Below, piece after piece: positions 15,697 to 24,405 of a stretch of DNA of 64,000 nucleotides. The position numbers were made by a program, and so were the translations under genes. Numbering within the stretch: position 1 is the stretch's first letter; every line of letters begins with the position of its first letter. The stretch is from Sporomusaceae bacterium (lineage in GTDB: Bacteria; Bacillota; Negativicutes; UBA1444): positions 48,939-112,938 of the forward strand of contig JAHDPL010000004.1 of assembly GCA_018434355.1 (NCBI GenBank), in the 5' to 3' direction. A model generated the notes under the pieces. The model was not told the origin of the DNA. It worked only from the letters and a program-made list of their open reading frames with translations, and made no database searches.

Positions 15697-16167
15697 CTAT
15701 AAATAAAATTGGACACCTTCAAGGTGTCCGTCAAACCCTTTGCTGTTGAAAGTTCGGTACTTGGCGTGCAGCTTACGGTGCTTACCCTCACTCTCCATGA
15801 GCATCAGGTTTTCCGGCGAATTGTTCTCCTTGCTTCCATCAATGTGATGTACGCTCTCTTCCGGCAATAAAAAACGACCGATTATGGATTCCATAACCAG
15901 TCGGTGCTGCGCGACATATCCCTTTTTAATTGCATGCGGATGATGAGGAGAGTAACGATAAATATATCCGTCATACATTGTTTTGCCGCCGCGCCACTTT
16001 GGATTTCCCGAACCTGTCTTATAACGATGGTAACAATCGGCGTTGCAAAATGATTGAGCATCTCTTTTTTTCTTCAGCCGGCATCGTTGAGAAACAGACA
16101 GAATAAACGTCCGACCGCATGAAGGGCATACTGCATTGGAAGGTATGCTTGGGTCTATCCTCCTCAT
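15697..16167 (-). CDS. HNH homing-type endonuclease
   Basis: 156 aa. The N-terminal zinc ribbon (CPSCG and CNADC) is followed by a NUMOD/HNH_3-type nuclease core, QHRLVMESIIGRFLL, ESVHHIDGSKENNSPENLML, with the HHIDG active-site words. Such free-standing enzymes nick or cut a related, uninterrupted phage genome and spread by repair. It is inserted between the holin and endolysin genes, which normally are adjacent. No intron boundaries were recognised, so it is probably intronless. Confidence 0.85.
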   Translation of the reverse strand: MRRIDPSIPSNAVCPSCGRTFILSVSQRCRLKKKRDAQSFCNADCYHRYKTGSGNPKWRGGKTMYDGYIYRYSPHHPHAIKKGYVAQHRLVMESIIGRFLLPEESVHHIDGSKENNSPENLMLMESEGKHRKLHAKYRTFNSKGFDGHLEGVQFYL

Positions 16168-16183
16168 TCTCTTTTTTCCCTCC

Positions 16184-16609
16184 TCACTTGTTCAGCGACT
16201 CTTTTTCCGTTCTGAGCTGCGCCAGCTTCTCCCGAACCAGCGAAGGGATATACTCGCTGTAGCCTATGCGGTCGAGGTTCTCCAGAATGCTTAAGCCTTC
16301 ATTGCCCATATACGCAAAAATCACCATGGACCGGCAGGTGTTGATGCCAAACAAACAGGCATCAATCCAGTGGGCCATGATGACGATCATCAGCATGACG
16401 ATCTTGCGTTTGATCCCTTCGAAGCCTTTTTTGCTGTCAAGGGTCGCCGTTTTCCAAGCGGCGATCAGACCGGTCACATAGTCCAGCACCACAAACACCA
16501 GCAGCGCTGAAACGAGTTTGTCGACACCGCCGACCAGAAAGGAAAAAGCCGCGCCGATGGCCGAAAACAAGGCCATAATGCGCAGCTCGACTTGTGTGTA
16601 TTCGATCAT
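16184..16609 (-). CDS. Phage holin, TcdE/Cph1-type family
   Basis: 141 aa from ATG at 16609 (MIEYTQVELR), 6 bases after AGGAGG; the ATG two codons earlier abuts that site. Three membrane segments are visible: about 12-32, 37-55 (LLVFVVLDYVTGLIAAW) and 70-95 (MLMIVIMAHWIDACLF). The words DYVTGLIAAW and GFEGIKRK are typical of the family linked to toxin secretion and phage lysis. The protein forms membrane holes that free the amidase to reach the wall. Confidence 0.88.
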   Translation of the reverse strand: MIEYTQVELRIMALFSAIGAAFSFLVGGVDKLVSALLVFVVLDYVTGLIAAWKTATLDSKKGFEGIKRKIVMLMIVIMAHWIDACLFGINTCRSMVIFAYMGNEGLSILENLDRIGYSEYIPSLVREKLAQLRTEKESLNK

Positions 16610-16626
16610 GCTCATCCTCCTCTGTT

Positions 16627-17439
16627 TTATGGAATGAATATCCCCGTCGGCGTATGCGTCAGGGTTCCGGACATGCGGCAGTTGGCGTAGTAATAGGGCA
16701 GTGCGGTCGAAGAAGTCAACACTGAAGTTGATTGCGAAGAATCTCCGTACTGCAGATGAAAAAACTGTTTGTCCTGGATGCACACGAACGCTGCGTGCCG
16801 ATATACGTCCCCAAAAGTGATTGTCAGGTAATGATTGGAGTTGAATAAGGTCTTATCAGTATAGATGTACACATTTCCCGCAGTTATTCTTATTGGGTTC
16901 AAGCCTTGCGATAACGCAAGCTGATACCCGGCCCCCGACGACAAATATTGAAAGTTTAGCAACAATCGGTTGAGGACTCCCCCTGGAACGTAGCGCGAAA
17001 TGACAACACTCATCGCCTTGTACCGGTAGTCCACCGTGGCGACCGACGCCCACAACCGAATTTCGATCACATCACCGACTTTGATGTCGTATAGCTGATA
17101 ACAGTTTACGGTGTAGTAATAATTGGCAGTTACCGCCGAACTAGCCGAAGCGACGGACGCCCCGTTTTTCAGGACGCGGTAATAGACGGTCGCGGAACTG
17201 GCTCCGATGTTTTTCCCTCCACCATAAAGGAACGCGGTGAACTTCATCGAAGCGGTTTTATCGGTGGACACAGGTAGGTCGGCGCTTGTTATCGTATAAA
17301 TGATTTGGCTGGTTGCCGGCTCCGAGGTCGGCAGGGCAGTCCCGGCCGCGTCGTAGGTTTCCTGGACCGCGGGATAGGTCAGGGAGTCGGTTCTGGGGCT
17401 ATACATCAGCGGCCCTCTTGGCCCCATCACCCGGCTCAT
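16627..17439 (-). CDS. Tail-fibre-region structural protein
   Basis: 270 aa, rich in Ser, Thr, Tyr and Val with alternating beta-strand pattern; no catalytic motif seen. Residues about 45-150 (STDKTASMKFTAFLYGGG, YYYTVNCYQLYDI) look like a beta-sandwich, as in phage tail-appendage or baseplate decoration proteins. Its ATGA overlaps the stop of the preceding 95-aa gene, showing translational coupling. It is last in the tail operon before the lysis genes, so probably a virion tip or fibre part. Not identified further. Confidence 0.6.
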   Translation of the reverse strand: MSRVMGPRGPLMYSPRTDSLTYPAVQETYDAAGTALPTSEPATSQIIYTITSADLPVSTDKTASMKFTAFLYGGGKNIGASSATVYYRVLKNGASVASASSAVTANYYYTVNCYQLYDIKVGDVIEIRLWASVATVDYRYKAMSVVISRYVPGGVLNRLLLNFQYLSSGAGYQLALSQGLNPIRITAGNVYIYTDKTLFNSNHYLTITFGDVYRHAAFVCIQDKQFFHLQYGDSSQSTSVLTSSTALPYYYANCRMSGTLTHTPTGIFIP

Positions 17440-17726
17440 TTCGTCACCAGTCCGTCATAGCTGATATAGGCCGCCACGCCGGAGACATTTTTAATCGTCA
17501 TGTAGGACGCGTTCGTCAGCAGGAAGCTGGCCGAAAATCGTCCGCCTGTTGCCCCGTCGCTGTCAATCTTGATGCTGTTTGTTCCGTCCGTTCGATAGAT
17601 TTCCACCGCCCCGCCGTAATACAAATTTTTGATCAGCCATTCCGCCCCCGCGCCTGGCTGCAGGGTCAGGCTGGCGTTATTGGCAATGGAGGTCGGCGCT
17701 ACGGTTACAATGTCGTTGACTGCCAT
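17436..17726 (-). CDS. Small beta-rich tail-appendage protein
   Basis: 95 aa from ATG at 17726 (MAVNDIVTVAP) with AGGAGG upstream; an earlier in-frame ATG lies inside the previous gene. The sequence (SLTLQPGAGAEWLIKNLYYG, EIYRTDG) is beta-rich and resembles small trimeric or pentameric virion appendage proteins. It overlaps the next gene by 4 bp. Function inferred from position. Confidence 0.6.
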   Translation of the reverse strand: MAVNDIVTVAPTSIANNASLTLQPGAGAEWLIKNLYYGGAVEIYRTDGTNSIKIDSDGATGGRFSASFLLTNASYMTIKNVSGVAAYISYDGLVTK

Positions 17727-17737
17727 AAGTTCCTCCT

Positions 17738-18619
17738 TTACAGCATGAACTGCCACAGGTTAACGGAAGCGCCCAAGGTGCCGCTTGCCGCAATCGTGAC
17801 GGTCTTGCTTGCTTCATTCGTGGTGATGGTGACATTCGAACCGGCGACGACTGTCAGCGTATCGCCTTCGACATCAGCAACAATTTCATCCTGTCCGGAT
17901 ACGGCGATGGTTTGAAAAGACGCGCCGCCTCCGCCGCCGGTTCCAAAATCGCTCCAGGTTGTCCCGTCGCTTGTGTACTGCCACTTGCCAGTTGCCACGT
18001 GGAAGCGGATGGCCGGTGGATTCGCCGCGCCCGTAGCCGCCCGAATGGTTTTGTCGCTATCCGTTCCGTCCCCGATCGGAAACGTATTGACCGTCGCGCT
18101 GTCCGCCGTTGCCGCCGCATCGACCTTGCCGTCGCCGTTCGCATCATAGATGGATTTCAGCATATCGCCGACGGTTGCTGGCACATCCATGGGTTCCCGA
18201 AGTGCGACCGGGTAGAATCTGTCGCTGGCCGCGTTCCGGTACCCCAGTATCAGGCGGTTATAGGCTTTTGTAGTGCTTGCCGCAGCGGTAGTCAAGGAGG
18301 ACGCGTACACAGTAACAGTTGCGTCATTGGTTTCCGCCAGGTCTGCATAAGCAATTTGGTTGTCACTTAGCGCGACACCACCCGCGGCCACAGTATTTTG
18401 AACCAGCTGGCCGTCACTACGGATAAATAAAAACCGCAGAACGCCACTCCAGGTGAGTTGCCCACTTCCTGACGAGTAGCCGAGCACTCCATCGCAGTGA
18501 ATAATGACATTTTTGCCATAGGAAATGGCGCGGTCCAAGTCCGAAAGTGGCGCTTCCATCGAGGACGCCGCAAAGATCGTCGTGCCGTCCGTATAGGCCG
18601 TGTGAAAATTGGCTCCCAC
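17738..18619 (-). CDS. Tail fibre protein with calcium-loop motif
   Basis: 293 aa from GTG at 18619 (VGANFHTAY), placed after a GGGAGGGG site; upstream ATGs in this frame lie inside the previous gene and have no site. The N-terminal half is beta-rich, and DANGDGKVDAA near residue 175 is an EF-hand/dockerin-type calcium loop, often seen in phage fibres. A low-complexity Gly stretch and the repeat-like C-terminus (VEGDTLTVVAGSNVTITT) follow. Likely a virion fibre or its attachment part. Confidence 0.65.
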   Translation of the reverse strand: MGANFHTAYTDGTTIFAASSMEAPLSDLDRAISYGKNVIIHCDGVLGYSSGSGQLTWSGVLRFLFIRSDGQLVQNTVAAGGVALSDNQIAYADLAETNDATVTVYASSLTTAAASTTKAYNRLILGYRNAASDRFYPVALREPMDVPATVGDMLKSIYDANGDGKVDAAATADSATVNTFPIGDGTDSDKTIRAATGAANPPAIRFHVATGKWQYTSDGTTWSDFGTGGGGGASFQTIAVSGQDEIVADVEGDTLTVVAGSNVTITTNEASKTVTIAASGTLGASVNLWQFML

Positions 18620-18632
18620 TTTGATCCCCTCC

Positions 18633-19643
18633 CTATAATTGCAGCAACGCCTGCCCGTAGGCATAGTACCCGCCATGGGCAAGAGTGATCTCGATGTTGA
18701 CCAGCGTCCCGGCAGTGCCTTCGGTGTAAGTGAAAGTGAAACTGCTGCCACTCCCAGTATTGCCGCTGGTCGGCTCAATACTGCCGTCGCCGCTGGCGAT
18801 GGTGGCCTTCAGGTTCCAGCCGAGCGGAGTGGTAATTCCATTTCCGTACTGGTCCTTCACGCTGGCCACGATGCTCCAGGCAGTTCCATTATCGACGGCA
18901 GCTGCATCAATCGACGCCGGCACCGGCACCGACCAGACCTGGCCGATATCGGTTGCGGTGATGACCGTCTGTCCCCCGCGCATGAGCAAATAGCCAATCG
19001 GCAGATGACCGCCGGGGAGCGCTGGTTTGCTTTCGGTTGTAGTAAACGCCGCTCCTGCAGTCTTGGTGACAACCAGCGACGGTGAAAGGCTGAACAGATC
19101 ATTGCGGAACTGTCCCGCGCTTGGCGCTGAAACGTTGAACACCCCCGCCGCTTCACCCATGGCGATGCCCATATCCATTTTGAACACATTACCGGACGCC
19201 ATGGCCACCGCTGGAACCATGTATTCCTCGCCGCCGAATCGAACCCAGCCTGTCGTGACATACACGCTCATCCTCGGAGTCTGGGGTATGGCTTTAATCA
19301 AACAACCCGCCAGGATGGCGTCGCTTGGAGTTTCCGGTGTCGGCGTCGCGCTGCCGCTGACCGGCGTCGGTATTGCCCTGCCGAAACCCACCACTTCAAT
19401 GTAGCCCCGCACTCCCCCGCGATGGGCGATCCGCACCGCCTGTCCGGGTTTGGCCCACTCCGGCACGGTCGCCCAGTTCTGCGGAAAGCGCGCGATGATG
19501 AGTTCACCCGAGCCTTGGATTTTGCAGCGGCACACCCGCTCAGGCAGCAAAACATCCCACAGCACCGCATCCCGGCTTTCCACCTTCTGACCGGCTGCCT
19601 TGTCAGCAGCCCCGCGAAGTGAACGCTTGCCATAAGTCCTCAT
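18633..19643 (-). CDS. Tail protein with Ig-like domain
   Basis: 336 aa; ATG at 19643 overlaps the TGA of the tip protein gene (ATGA). The C-terminal domain (about 245-335, SIVASVKDQYGNGI, then FTFTYTEGTAGTLVNIEITL) is a bacterial Ig-like (Big_1/invasin) domain, common in phage tail proteins that touch the cell surface. The N-terminal 80 residues contain an RVCRCKIQGSG segment like a small OB-type domain that loads onto the tip. Probably attached to the tail tip. Confidence 0.65.
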   Translation of the reverse strand: MRTYGKRSLRGAADKAAGQKVESRDAVLWDVLLPERVCRCKIQGSGELIIARFPQNWATVPEWAKPGQAVRIAHRGGVRGYIEVVGFGRAIPTPVSGSATPTPETPSDAILAGCLIKAIPQTPRMSVYVTTGWVRFGGEEYMVPAVAMASGNVFKMDMGIAMGEAAGVFNVSAPSAGQFRNDLFSLSPSLVVTKTAGAAFTTTESKPALPGGHLPIGYLLMRGGQTVITATDIGQVWSVPVPASIDAAAVDNGTAWSIVASVKDQYGNGITTPLGWNLKATIASGDGSIEPTSGNTGSGSSFTFTYTEGTAGTLVNIEITLAHGGYYAYGQALLQL

Positions 19644-22600
19644 AGCACCCACCCCTCGATGCTGTCCGTGTATTCGCCGCTTCCACCGCCGCCGGGAATG
19701 CTCATCGTCCGGGTCAGATTGGTCACAAACAGCTTGATCATCGCGCCGGTGTAGGGGTGGGGAACCTGCAAAGTGTCTCCGGCGTCATCCTGCAGATGGG
19801 CAGTTTTTGAGAATTTCACCCTGCGGCGCTGCGCCTGCAGAATCCACAGTTCCCGCTGCGCCACCTGCTGTGCCTGGCTGGCATCATACACCAGCGGATC
19901 GTCGATGCGGGTTTCAATCACCGTTCCCCGCAGGTCATTCTGCAGTTCCGTATCACTCGCGGACGCTTCGAAGGTCTGGTACGTCTCCCCTATTGGACAA
20001 GCATGGATGGTAAAGGCGTAATTTCCGACCGCCGCCAGACACTGGAGGGCGATATAGAGCCCGGCATCCTTCACCCAACTCCCTCGCTTCGATTCCGCCG
20101 GTTCACTGATCGAGCCGAAGGCTGGAGGCTGACTTTTGCCTATCACAAACAAGGCGATGGCCGCTATCAGCCCCGGCATCAGATTCGGTCCCTCCGAGGT
20201 CACCTCCACCCAATGCCCTTCCGGGTCAACCGCCGAGATCCATTGATTCATCTGTCCACCCATCTTGAAACCGATGGAGGATGCGTTCTGCGTGATCTCA
20301 AGTCTCGGCCGCACCGCCCGTTTTTGTCGGTCGTCGCTATAATAAATCTGGTGAATCTGTTTGTGCTGGAAAAAGCCCAGCGTCCCCGATTCGCTGCCGA
20401 CACTCTCCTCCGCCGTCTCCACATCGAGGGGAGTGCGGCCCTCACCGGTGACGGTGACCCGGTTTGTCAGGTTGCTGTAGCTGTCGTCAGGTGAAAACTC
20501 CAGCAGGTTCTCCACCGAACTGTAAACATGATCTACTGAATTATTGGCAGAAATGCGCCGCGCCCGGAGGGTATCATCTGCCAGCGACACATCCACATAA
20601 TAGCCGTACCGGTTGGTGAGGCTCTCCACCGCCGCTTTGATTGTCGTATCCAGCCATTGGTAGTACAATACATCTTCGCCGCTCATGGCGCTCAGGTCGA
20701 TGTCGGTCTGCGCGACTCCCGCGTGGCTTTGCAGAAGCTCGCCGAGGGCCGCGTCCGGTGTGGTGCCGCTATAGTATTTGCTGGCGACTATCCCCAAATT
20801 TTCCCACAGCGTCCTCCGGTCCTCGCACTCAATGGAAATGACCGGATAGGTTCCGCGCTGATACGACAGTTTGACTCCCACCAGAACATACACGCTGGTT
20901 CCTTCCTGCCAGGTATCCTCACCGCCAACTTTCTCGCCCCAGCGCAGGGTGATTTTCTTTCCCTTCTTCAAGTAGCGGGACAAGAGGGACGCCTGGTTGT
21001 GGGGATCGTACAAGTGGCCTTTGTCCAGCGCAAAAGTCAGTTTTCCCGGTTGCCCGTCGATGCTCCGCGTTTGGCAGATCGCCTGCCCGCGCACCAACCC
21101 GGCCGACAAATCAAGCATTCCGGCTTCCTTGTCCCAAACCAGCTGCTGGCCATCGCTGCCGCTCCAGCGGGTCCAAAAGGCATACAGGCCTTTCGTGTCC
21201 GGGTCAACCGCCAGCGCGGCCGCATAATCACGGCTGCCTTTCACCAGCGGAGATGCCGCGCCGAAATTCCACACCCCACCGGAATACCGCCCGTCAAAAT
21301 ACTGGACTTGCTCGATTTTTCCGGCAGCCGGAAAAGCAACCACGCCGGTGTAGGCATTGGATGGAATGTTTACGCCCAAAAAGATCAATTCATTGCCGGC
21401 ATCATAGGCAATGGAAGAACCGCTGAACTCACTGATGCCTGCAGGAAATACTCCCGGTGTGGTCTGATTGTTGATCAGACTCCACGTTTCGGATTGCGTG
21501 TCGAAGAGAGCCACGCCAGCCTTGCAGGACGCGATGATATTCCCGGATTGGGTTGTCGTAAGACTCCTCATCTGGGCATCCTGCGGACCGCCCGCGATGA
21601 TCCCGGATGGCAAATGCCACCTCACCGCGCCGCTCACCAGGTCAATCGATACCATGCCCCAGTAGTTTGACTGCCCATAATTGGCTGTATAGAGCCACTG
21701 TCCGGCATAGAGCCTGCCGCCGGCAATCACCGGATTGACCGCCCCGTGATAGGGAAAGCCGGTCAGGCTGTCCTGGTAATAGTAGTGCCGGTACAGGCCA
21801 CCTCCGCTCAAAAGGAAAACCCGGATGCTGCCACCCCAGGTAATTCCGCCGACCTGTCCTTTTGTGCAGTAGATCAGAACTCCGTTTTCTTTATCCACCA
21901 CCAGGCTGTCCGCCATGGTGTCGATGGAATCCGGAATGGCAGAATCGAAGATATTGGTGGTAAAGGCCGTAAAGACCGTGCAGGACGGAGCCGCCTGCGT
22001 ATAGTCGAGCGTCAATATTTGGGCTGAGCAGCTGTTGCCTGTCTTCATGAACCCGAAGTACAGCGTGCTTGAGTCCGGATTAACCTGGACCCCGGCCAGA
22101 TATTCCCAATGATAAGCGTTGCTCCACGGCACACTCCCCACATTTTGCGTTAGGCCGTAGGTGCTGTTATCCTCCAGCGACAGTATCCGCATGGTGTTTG
22201 CGGAATCATCCAGCACCAGAATCTGCGCGTCCTGCGCCAGCATAGCCAGAATAGCACCGCTGCCATGACAGTAAAACACATGGTTTTCCCGGAAAAACTG
22301 CGGGATGGCTGGCACCGTGTTTCCGTTCCAGAACCGGTCAATCGCCCAGCTATCCACATCGATCCGCACGATGCCGTAGACCGCTTTGGTTCCGGCGGAG
22401 GTATTGCCGTACACGGCATACAGCTTGCGCATGGAGGAATCAACATACAGATATTTTATGGCCTGATTGCTTTCATCCGTCCAGTGGGGGCTGGCTTTGT
22501 CCATCGTGAGCGAAGTCTGGACGCAGTCGTAGGCCAGCACAATTTCCGCAGCCAGCTTCTGCACTGCGGCCGGTCGTCTGGCAATTTCCGACGGCGCTGT

Positions 22601-24043
22601 GAAGCTGGTCAAGCTGACCGCCGCGCTCCAGGCCGCCCCGTCATCGGTGCTTTTGCAGTAATACAGGTTGTAGACGGCGGTTGTATCGGTATCCCCCGCG
22701 CTCATGTAGGTGAAGAATAGCCAGATCGTCCCGTCCGCCTGCCGTAGCAAGCAGGTGTCCAGTTTCTTCCGGCTTGCCAAAATGCCGGATACCGCAATTT
22801 CCGTCGACGCGCCCCAGGTCCCGCCCGGAACGGAAGCCGTCGTTTTATACAGTTTGCTCCCCGGCGTCCAGTACAGCGTTCCGAGCACGGAAGCCGCACC
22901 GCCGCTGAACGAGGTTTTCTTCAGCCGCGTTCCGTCAACGGTCAAAAGCAGGCTGTTGCCTGCAGTTCCCGCCGTAAGAGCGGTCAGTGTTAGCGTTCGG
23001 TCAGTTCTGGCTGCGCCCGCCTTGGTGCTGGCAACGGTTCCGCTGCCGTAGCGCACCCCTGCCCCGACTCCTTCATAGGTTCCCGCCGTAACGGCGCAGC
23101 GCAGGTTTTCGGCGCAGATCTCCCGGCCCAGCGTGTCGATTTTGACTTCATTAGCTATCGCTGGGGAAGATAGCGTCCCGCGCCAGGTATAAGTTTTGTC
23201 GCCAATCACCACGGTGTCGCCGTCTTGCGGCATCGCTTCGACGGTGACCAGGCCTACGGCAGCTCTTGCCGCCGTCACCGTATACCAAAACTTCTGCCCC
23301 ATCCAATAGGTACCGGCGGCGAAGGTAATGCTTGTCCCCTCCGTGACCGCCTGCGCCGCCCCGGTCATGGTGATCTCGCTGGACCAGGCACCCTCACCCT
23401 TTCTCCATTTGAACTTCGCCGCTAGTTGCGATCCGTCCGCCGTAACCTCAATGGCGACCGTGCTGTCATCGATTCCGGTATAGGTTCCGCTTCGCGTCGC
23501 CGATATGACAATATCCTGGATGTATGTCGCAAGGTAACCCGAGCCTGTCCGGCAGATGGATGGCGAATAGATGGGCAGCGTCTGCGCGACCTTGATGCTG
23601 TAGTGGGTAACCCCGGAACCGTCATAGGCAAAAACGGCGACTTTCAGATTGCACTTTCCATCTCCGCCCTGAAGCACATAGGCCAGCGCCAGATTTCCGT
23701 CCGCCATCTCCGTTAGTGACAGATCGGAGAATTTTCCGCTTCCGGTCGTTTGAAACAAGTCCGCATAGTAAAACTCCACCCGCTGGGGATCGGTATAGAC
23801 CAATTTGACCGACCTTGCCGGATAATTGATGGTGCTAAATTCATCCTGCGTATAGACTGCAATCAGACGACCGCTGGAATGAAGAACACTCGCGGCACCG
23901 GTCTGGTCCAGCGTTTCCGTGTCTAGCCGCTGCCCAGCCAGCGGCAGGTCGCCTGAAAACTGCCCCGCCTTGATCTCCACCAGGGGGTAGCGACTTGCGT
24001 TATCCTGGGCGGCCAGAAGTTCAGTGCTTAACCCATTGGCCAT
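19640..24043 (-). CDS. Tail tip / central fibre protein (1,467 aa)
   Basis: The largest gene of the prophage. The N-terminal two thirds has many repeats of the type DDGAAWSAAVSLTSF and SIDLVSGAVRWHLPSG, reading like beta-propeller blades. The last 450 residues contain a baseplate/hub-like region (KLTFALDKGHLYDP, SNLTNRVTVTGEG) and end with a DTLQVPHPYTGAMIKLFVT segment typical of tail-associated hub proteins. Gene order after the tape measure and the short 120-aa gene fits a siphovirus tip protein that carries receptor contacts. No peptidase motif is obvious. Confidence 0.7.
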   Translation of the reverse strand: MANGLSTELLAAQDNASRYPLVEIKAGQFSGDLPLAGQRLDTETLDQTGAASVLHSSGRLIAVYTQDEFSTINYPARSVKLVYTDPQRVEFYYADLFQTTGSGKFSDLSLTEMADGNLALAYVLQGGDGKCNLKVAVFAYDGSGVTHYSIKVAQTLPIYSPSICRTGSGYLATYIQDIVISATRSGTYTGIDDSTVAIEVTADGSQLAAKFKWRKGEGAWSSEITMTGAAQAVTEGTSITFAAGTYWMGQKFWYTVTAARAAVGLVTVEAMPQDGDTVVIGDKTYTWRGTLSSPAIANEVKIDTLGREICAENLRCAVTAGTYEGVGAGVRYGSGTVASTKAGAARTDRTLTLTALTAGTAGNSLLLTVDGTRLKKTSFSGGAASVLGTLYWTPGSKLYKTTASVPGGTWGASTEIAVSGILASRKKLDTCLLRQADGTIWLFFTYMSAGDTDTTAVYNLYYCKSTDDGAAWSAAVSLTSFTAPSEIARRPAAVQKLAAEIVLAYDCVQTSLTMDKASPHWTDESNQAIKYLYVDSSMRKLYAVYGNTSAGTKAVYGIVRIDVDSWAIDRFWNGNTVPAIPQFFRENHVFYCHGSGAILAMLAQDAQILVLDDSANTMRILSLEDNSTYGLTQNVGSVPWSNAYHWEYLAGVQVNPDSSTLYFGFMKTGNSCSAQILTLDYTQAAPSCTVFTAFTTNIFDSAIPDSIDTMADSLVVDKENGVLIYCTKGQVGGITWGGSIRVFLLSGGGLYRHYYYQDSLTGFPYHGAVNPVIAGGRLYAGQWLYTANYGQSNYWGMVSIDLVSGAVRWHLPSGIIAGGPQDAQMRSLTTTQSGNIIASCKAGVALFDTQSETWSLINNQTTPGVFPAGISEFSGSSIAYDAGNELIFLGVNIPSNAYTGVVAFPAAGKIEQVQYFDGRYSGGVWNFGAASPLVKGSRDYAAALAVDPDTKGLYAFWTRWSGSDGQQLVWDKEAGMLDLSAGLVRGQAICQTRSIDGQPGKLTFALDKGHLYDPHNQASLLSRYLKKGKKITLRWGEKVGGEDTWQEGTSVYVLVGVKLSYQRGTYPVISIECEDRRTLWENLGIVASKYYSGTTPDAALGELLQSHAGVAQTDIDLSAMSGEDVLYYQWLDTTIKAAVESLTNRYGYYVDVSLADDTLRARRISANNSVDHVYSSVENLLEFSPDDSYSNLTNRVTVTGEGRTPLDVETAEESVGSESGTLGFFQHKQIHQIYYSDDRQKRAVRPRLEITQNASSIGFKMGGQMNQWISAVDPEGHWVEVTSEGPNLMPGLIAAIALFVIGKSQPPAFGSISEPAESKRGSWVKDAGLYIALQCLAAVGNYAFTIHACPIGETYQTFEASASDTELQNDLRGTVIETRIDDPLVYDASQAQQVAQRELWILQAQRRRVKFSKTAHLQDDAGDTLQVPHPYTGAMIKLFVTNLTRTMSIPGGGGSGEYTDSIEGWVL

Positions 24044-24405
24044 TACGCCACCACCTCGTCCAAGATTACCAGGGTCATGGCGACGTTCAGCATGTATTCG
24101 TTGTTCCTGTCAAAGAGCAGCGAGCCATCAAAGGCGGTGATTTTCACATGGTAGACTTTGCCGCCAATCGCGCTGTCCCATACCACCACATCCCCCGCCA
24201 GGTACAATACGTCCAGCGCTTCAAATAAGGCCACCGTCATTACCCTCCAGGTCAGCTTGATTTCCTTGCCGGCAAGGATGCTGCCCCAGTCGAAGATAGC
24301 CACGCCGCCATAGGTGCCCATCACGACGGTCGCCCTCATCGCTCTCGGCTTGGTGCAGTCCAGGGGTGTATATTGTTCCGGCAAGGTAATGCCGCCGATG
24401 ATCAT
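24043..24405 (-). CDS. Short tail protein (distal-tail position)
   Basis: 120 aa. Coupled on both sides: its ATG overlaps the tape-measure stop, and its own stop overlaps the next ATG (TAATGG). Beta-rich (VVMGTYGGVAIFDW, LYLAGDVVVWDSA). In siphoviruses this position belongs to the distal tail protein, but it is about half the usual length, so it may be a reduced version or a tail completion protein. Confidence 0.55.
   Translation of the reverse strand: MIIGGITLPEQYTPLDCTKPRAMRATVVMGTYGGVAIFDWGSILAGKEIKLTWRVMTVALFEALDVLYLAGDVVVWDSAIGGKVYHVKITAFDGSLLFDRNNEYMLNVAMTLVILDEVVA

Noticed and set aside
20657..21670. 337-codon plus-strand frame opposite the tail tip gene
   Set aside because: Mirror of a GC-rich structural gene; no motif or ribosome site.
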